From NCBI GenBank assembly GCA_964401705.1, contig CAYNZJ010000013.1, positions 1-16,933 on the forward strand: a stretch of 16,933 nucleotides of DNA. The letters are read 5' to 3'. This document shows positions 13,421 through 16,933 of the stretch, in pieces. The notes beneath the pieces are model-generated. The model was not told the DNA's origin and made no database searches. It saw nothing but the letters and a program-made list of their open reading frames with translations. Origin of the DNA: 2-01-FULL-33-17 sp964401705. Its GTDB lineage: Bacteria; Patescibacteriota; Minisyncoccia; Phycocordibacterales; UBA9973. Both the position numbers and the translations under genes were made by a program. How positions within the stretch are numbered: position 1 is the stretch's first letter; each line of letters opens with the position of its first letter.

Positions 13421-14644
13421 ATGAAAAAATTAGTATTTTTGCTCCTAATAGGAGCCAGCTTTTTAAAAACAAGTGCACAAAAAAAAGAAATCATCCACAA
13501 TGCATTCTTCAAAGATACCTCCGGTGCAGAGGTAAGTAAAGAAACGATCATTGATTATATCCAAAATGGGGAGAATGTTCCGCAGTTCGGGTATTTTAAA
13601 TCAAAGACCGGGCAGGTAATCAAGGTTTATGTTGTTTATGGGAATTTCATTGAGCATCTTAATTCTAAATTAGAGTATGCAAAAAAGAATAACCCAAAAA
13701 TTTACCCGAAGGATATGACACTCGAAGAGGTTTTACAGAAACTTATTCCTGTTAGTGGATATGATCCTGTTTTTTCAATAAACTCTTTCAAAAATACTGG
13801 TGTTAATATATATACCAAGAAGATTGAAGCAGTTTACCCAGATTGGGCGCCATTACCTAAAACCACAAAAAATGGAACAACGATAAGGTATTGGTCGGTT
13901 AAAGAAGGAGATTTCATTGATCCCTGGTTCAAGGGAAATTGTGGAAACTCTCCTTTTTCAAAAGTTATTTTTTCTGAAGGAAATTTGGATTCTTACGAAG
14001 AAGCTCCTCAGAAAGAATATGCAACCCTCCCATGTGATCGTAAACGTATTGAAATGGGGAATTATGATGTTGAAAACGGTATAACCTATGGTAGGTTTTC
14101 AGCCGATGGCAGGTATCACTATTTGAATCGTGATGGTTCGTGGAGTGAGTTAATTAATGGAGAATGGGTTAAAATTATTTGTCCTGAAGAAAAAGAGGCA
14201 ATAATTGAAAGAAAAACAGTTTACAAAAAGACAATAATAGACACTGTTTTTGTAAAAGAGTACATACAAAATAATCAAACTGTTTACACTTTTGAACAAC
14301 CTAAATGTAACCATCAATTTAATTGTAATAGTGGTTGCAACAATCAAAACCAAAACGTTTACTACAATCAAAGAGATTGGGGATTCGGATTCAACCTTTC
14401 TTTATCTCCTGATCAACGTGGCGAACGAATTGTTTACCGTGAAAGGCCACAACAATATCGTGACCAACAACCTCAACAAACTTCCTGTGGTAACTCATAC
14501 CCATTTGGTGGGGGGAATCAATTTGTAAATTCTACCTCAGGTGGTTATCCATTTGGTGGCGGTAATAATTTTACCAATACCAATAACGGATCATTTGATG
14601 GACCTGGCACCATTTATGGTGTACACGAAAGAGTAGGTCAATAA
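13421..14644 (+). CDS. Secreted protein of unknown function, Bacteroidota-like style
   Basis: 407 aa; function not recognised. The ATG at 13421 is chosen because it opens a classic signal peptide (M-K-K-L-V-F-L-L-L-I-G-A-S-F-L-K-T-S-A-Q, cleavage likely near 20), while the upstream in-frame TTG at 13364 is the -35 box. Seen: a mixed alpha/beta region at about 25-200; a segment with Y-G-R-F-S-A-D-G-R-Y-H-Y-L-N-R-D-G-S-W-S near 223-242; a hydrophilic stretch with several cysteines (C296, C302, C306); and a low-complexity tail rich in Q, N and G with two Y-P-F-G-G-G-N units 16 aa apart. There is no C-terminal membrane anchor or sorting signal. A signal peptide ending S-A-Q and N/Q-rich tails are common in Bacteroidota, so transfer is possible. 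It sits between pilB and a surface protein and ends at a strong terminator. Confidence 0.85.
   Translation: MKKLVFLLLIGASFLKTSAQKKEIIHNAFFKDTSGAEVSKETIIDYIQNGENVPQFGYFKSKTGQVIKVYVVYGNFIEHLNSKLEYAKKNNPKIYPKDMTLEEVLQKLIPVSGYDPVFSINSFKNTGVNIYTKKIEAVYPDWAPLPKTTKNGTTIRYWSVKEGDFIDPWFKGNCGNSPFSKVIFSEGNLDSYEEAPQKEYATLPCDRKRIEMGNYDVENGITYGRFSADGRYHYLNRDGSWSELINGEWVKIICPEEKEAIIERKTVYKKTIIDTVFVKEYIQNNQTVYTFEQPKCNHQFNCNSGCNNQNQNVYYNQRDWGFGFNLSLSPDQRGERIVYRERPQQYRDQQPQQTSCGNSYPFGGGNQFVNSTSGGYPFGGGNNFTNTNNGSFDGPGTIYGVHERVGQ
14498..14590 (+). repeat. Two-copy tandem repeat encoding Y-P-F-G-G-G-N units
   Basis: Two coding repeats begin at 14498 and 14546, spaced 48 nt (16 codons). Each starts Y-P-F-G-G-G-N, followed by F-x-N and an N/S/G-rich stretch. 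The DNA copies differ mainly at third positions, so the duplication is not recent. Confidence 0.7.
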
Positions 14645-14672
14645 AAAGACTAAACTCTAAACTAAATATTAT

Positions 14673-14704
14673 GCCGGAGGGGTACAACCCCTACCGGCTT
14701 TTTT
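14673..14704 (+). terminator. Intrinsic terminator after the 13421 gene
   Basis: GCCGG-A-GGGG (14673-14682) pairs with CCCC-TA-CCGGC (14688-14698) around a TACAA loop, followed by six Ts (14699-14704). It is GC-rich against an AT-rich background and is located 28 nt after the stop codon. Confidence 0.92.
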
Positions 14705-14736
14705 ATTACATATTAACTTAATAATACTGTATTTTC

Positions 14737-14766
14737 TTGACAAAACCCCAAATAAAATGCTATAAT
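14737..14766 (+). promoter_or_regulatory. Strong promoter of the surface protein gene (leaderless layout)
   Basis: Perfect TTGACA (14737-14742), 18-nt spacer, perfect TATAAT (14761-14766) with extended -10 TGC. The ATG at 14774 begins 7 nt after the -10, so the mRNA should start at or next to the AUG. Consensus match suggests strong, constitutive expression. Confidence 0.85.
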
Positions 14767-14773
14767 ACACATT

Positions 14774-16882
14774 ATGAAATTAGTCAAATATTTAACTTTC
14801 TCGCTTTTATTTATAAGTATTTTTTCTTTAGCTAATGTTGCTAAAGCCGGTTTTAACGAAAATGTAGCAGGGACTGACTGTACCCCAGCTTTTGGTATTG
14901 CTGTTTCAGGGCAACCAATCCAAGCTGGTTGTGCTTCTTATCAGACTCAACAATATGGTTCTATTGGTCGTGCATATGATGTGCGTCTATACTACCGTAA
15001 TACTGGTAACAATGATGCTACTGGCGTAACTGCGGGTATTGTACCTTCATCATCTGGTAATTTTTCTGGATTTTTAAATTCATCTGCCGGAGGTGTTAGC
15101 GGTACTGCTAATCTAACAATGCCTGCAAATTCATATTTGGAATTTAATGGTGCCAAGGTTTACCAACGTCAAGGTAACGATACTCCTGTTGTTGTTAAAC
15201 AAATTACAACTTTGGCCGAATTACGTAGTTTTTCAATGAATAATATTCCTTCGTATTTAAAATGTGCTAGTACTGGTAATTCATTTTGTTATCAAGGTAT
15301 AATCGTTGCAACATTTTCTGTAAAGCAAGATCAAGACCCAAATCCAGTAATTATCTGTAATGATGTAAAAGCTAAAAACTTTGGCCAATCTGCAAGTTGT
15401 GTTTATCCTCAAATCCAGCAACCATATTGTTATGATGCAAATGCACTTAACCGTTATGATGTTGGGCCATGTGTCTATCCTCAGATTCAACAACAATGTG
15501 TAATTAATTATTTTACAGCTAGTCCAAACCAAATAATGCTTGGTTCTGGTTCTAATTTAACTTGGGCTACAACTGGCTGTACTAGTGCACAAATATATCC
15601 AAGCATAAACAATGTTAACGTAAATGGTAGCCAATATGTAAATCCTTTGTCTTCAACAACTTATACATTGTATGCATCAGGGGTAAACAGTACTAGCGCT
15701 ACTACTATAATTAGTGTTGGTACCCCACCAGCTCGTCCAATATGTTCTGATGGAATTGATAATGATGGCGATGGCAAGGTAGATAGTAATGACCCTGGTT
15801 GTTATGTAAATAATGTTTATGATTCATCTCGAGCTAGTGAATATAACGCTGTAATTAATCAATCACCATCCGTTAGTACTCTTTCTGCAACTAGTATAAC
15901 TAGTGGAACTTGTAAATTTAACGCAATTATAAATATTCCAGTTTCAAGTTTAACTACTGGATATTTCAAATACGGGACATCACCTAGTGGAATGCAATTT
16001 ACATCAGTTAAAGACACTGTAGGAACCAACGCTGGGCAGTATCAATTTTCTGATGTGGTAACTAACCTTAATCCAAATACAACTTATTATTACCGAGTTG
16101 TTGCAACTAATGCATACGGTACAAAAGAAGGTGAGGTAAGATCATGTAAAACAAAAACAAACACAGTTGTTATTACTGAAGAATCAGCTCCAATAACACG
16201 AACTGTAGTTCGCCAAACAGAAGTAAGACCAATAACAACAACTGTTGTCCCAGATCAAAGAATTGTAGCTAATTCTGCACCATCATTATTATTCTTAAGA
16301 ATCGATGACCGCCGTGAAGATTTAACTTGTTCTGATGTTGTTGATTACCAAGTTGTTTATAAAAATGTTTCAAATATTGTGTTAATGAATGCAGTACTTG
16401 AAGTTCAATTACCAGCAGGGCTTAATTATGTAAAATCATCAGCCGGAGGTACATACAGTGAAACAACAAATACTATTACATTTAATATTGGACAAGTTCT
16501 CCCTGGCCAAGAAGATGCTAAATTTATCCAAGCTGATGTAAATTGTAACCAAGTTGATTCTGATATGTTAGTAGCTAATGCTAGTATGTCATATACTAAC
16601 CCTCAAACCACAGCTCAAGAAGAAGCCGTAGCTTATGATTTGGATAAATTCTTTAATTCAAATATCGAAGGCAATCGAAATGGTTTAACTGGAGCTGCAA
16701 TATTTGGTTCTGGATTTTTACCGGATTCATTGTTAGGTTGGTTAATACTAATTCTAATAATTCTTGGTTTGGTTTATTTGATTCGTTTGTTTATTGCTCC
16801 AGGGCGATCAAATAGATCAAATCGAACAACAAATACTACAACTCATACAAATAATCATAATGAAGACAGTGATATTCATTAA
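14774..16882 (+). CDS. Large membrane-anchored surface protein with FN3-like and DUF11-like modules
   Basis: 702-aa exported protein, probably displayed on the cell surface. Seen: a signal peptide (1-25, cleavage after A-K-A); a beta-rich region at about 28-185; two cysteine units at about 195-242, C-N-D-V-K-A-K-N-F-G...C-V-Y-P-Q-I-Q-Q and C-Y-D-A-N-A-L-N...C-V-Y-P-Q-I-Q-Q; an Ig-like stretch at about 243-315; a calcium-loop motif D-G-I-D-N-D-G-D-G-K-V-D at 326-337 framed by C324 and C343; a fibronectin-III-like domain at about 365-458; a T/V-rich linker at 460-500; a DUF11-type module at about 515-608 with L-P-A-G-L-N-Y; a transmembrane helix at about 650-675; and a short hydrophilic N/T/H-rich tail. 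Similar modular anchored proteins are frequent in CPR genomes. The specific ligand or role is unknown. The leaderless strong promoter suggests abundance. Confidence 0.88.
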   Translation: MKLVKYLTFSLLFISIFSLANVAKAGFNENVAGTDCTPAFGIAVSGQPIQAGCASYQTQQYGSIGRAYDVRLYYRNTGNNDATGVTAGIVPSSSGNFSGFLNSSAGGVSGTANLTMPANSYLEFNGAKVYQRQGNDTPVVVKQITTLAELRSFSMNNIPSYLKCASTGNSFCYQGIIVATFSVKQDQDPNPVIICNDVKAKNFGQSASCVYPQIQQPYCYDANALNRYDVGPCVYPQIQQQCVINYFTASPNQIMLGSGSNLTWATTGCTSAQIYPSINNVNVNGSQYVNPLSSTTYTLYASGVNSTSATTIISVGTPPARPICSDGIDNDGDGKVDSNDPGCYVNNVYDSSRASEYNAVINQSPSVSTLSATSITSGTCKFNAIINIPVSSLTTGYFKYGTSPSGMQFTSVKDTVGTNAGQYQFSDVVTNLNPNTTYYYRVVATNAYGTKEGEVRSCKTKTNTVVITEESAPITRTVVRQTEVRPITTTVVPDQRIVANSAPSLLFLRIDDRREDLTCSDVVDYQVVYKNVSNIVLMNAVLEVQLPAGLNYVKSSAGGTYSETTNTITFNIGQVLPGQEDAKFIQADVNCNQVDSDMLVANASMSYTNPQTTAQEEAVAYDLDKFFNSNIEGNRNGLTGAAIFGSGFLPDSLLGWLILILIILGLVYLIRLFIAPGRSNRSNRTTNTTTHTNNHNEDSDIH

Positions 16883-16914
16883 AATTTATTTTAAGTAAAA
16901 TATATAACATAAAA

Positions 16915-16933
16915 GAGGCCCCGCGTAGCGGGG
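16915..16933 (+). terminator. Terminator hairpin after the surface protein gene (cut by window end)
   Basis: CCCCGC (16919-16924), loop GTA, GCGGGG (16928-16933), preceded by AAAAGAGG. The expected T-run lies beyond the window, so only the stem is seen. The A-rich 5' flank suggests it may act in both directions. Confidence 0.7.

Noticed and set aside
1..16933. CRISPR arrays, insertion sequences, prophage or defence genes
   Set aside because: No regularly spaced direct repeats, transposase, integrase, phage or defence motifs were seen; the region is mostly conserved core genes.

Overview
The window is an AT-rich bacterial chromosome segment centred on a replication origin. It most likely comes from the Candidate Phyla Radiation (Patescibacteria, Parcubacteria-like). 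The placement is an inference from several traits: the reduced order jag-yidC-yidD-rnpA-rpmH / dnaA-dnaN with no recF after dnaN; a KhpB/Jag without the usual N-terminal domain; a short YidC; very small intergenic gaps; no recognisable Shine-Dalgarno sequences; and several promoters placed so that mRNAs should begin at, or within a base or two of, the AUG. None of the 17 main genes ends in TGA (12 TAA, 5 TAG), yet all read intact under the standard code.

Layout. Positions 3-2003 (minus strand): the rpmH-rnpA-yidD-yidC-jag cluster (ribosomal protein L34, RNase P protein, membrane insertion, RNA binding). Positions 2004-2131: divergent rpmH/dnaA promoters with a DnaA box. Positions 2132-5026 (plus): dnaA, an AT-rich spacer with DnaA boxes (probable oriC), dnaN, and a small DciA/DUF721-like protein that overlaps tail-to-tail with the next gene. 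Positions 4992-7610 (minus): a class A penicillin-binding protein. Positions 7641-9508 (plus): an unusual leader, then tyrS and tsaE, ending in a bidirectional terminator. Positions 9510-11283 (minus): ruvB, ruvC and a very acidic 74-aa protein. Positions 11336-11662 (plus): a consensus promoter driving a structured non-coding RNA candidate. Positions 11608-13305 (minus): a PilB/GspE-type ATPase. Positions 13421-16882 (plus): two exported proteins, one of Bacteroidota-like style and one a large membrane-anchored surface protein.

The genes form an informational core (replication start, clamp, Holliday-junction processing, tRNA charging and t6A modification, RNase P) plus an envelope set (YidC/YidD, PBP1A, type IV pilus motor, surface proteins). 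The least ordinary parts are: (i) the tyrS leader, where an imperfect inverted repeat of about 33 nt per arm covers both possible tyrS start codons and competes with a local hairpin, next to a 27-codon ORF with tandem Tyr codons; (ii) the ncRNA between ruvB and pilB, with a 21-bp closing helix and an optimal promoter; and (iii) the recurrent leaderless promoter layout.
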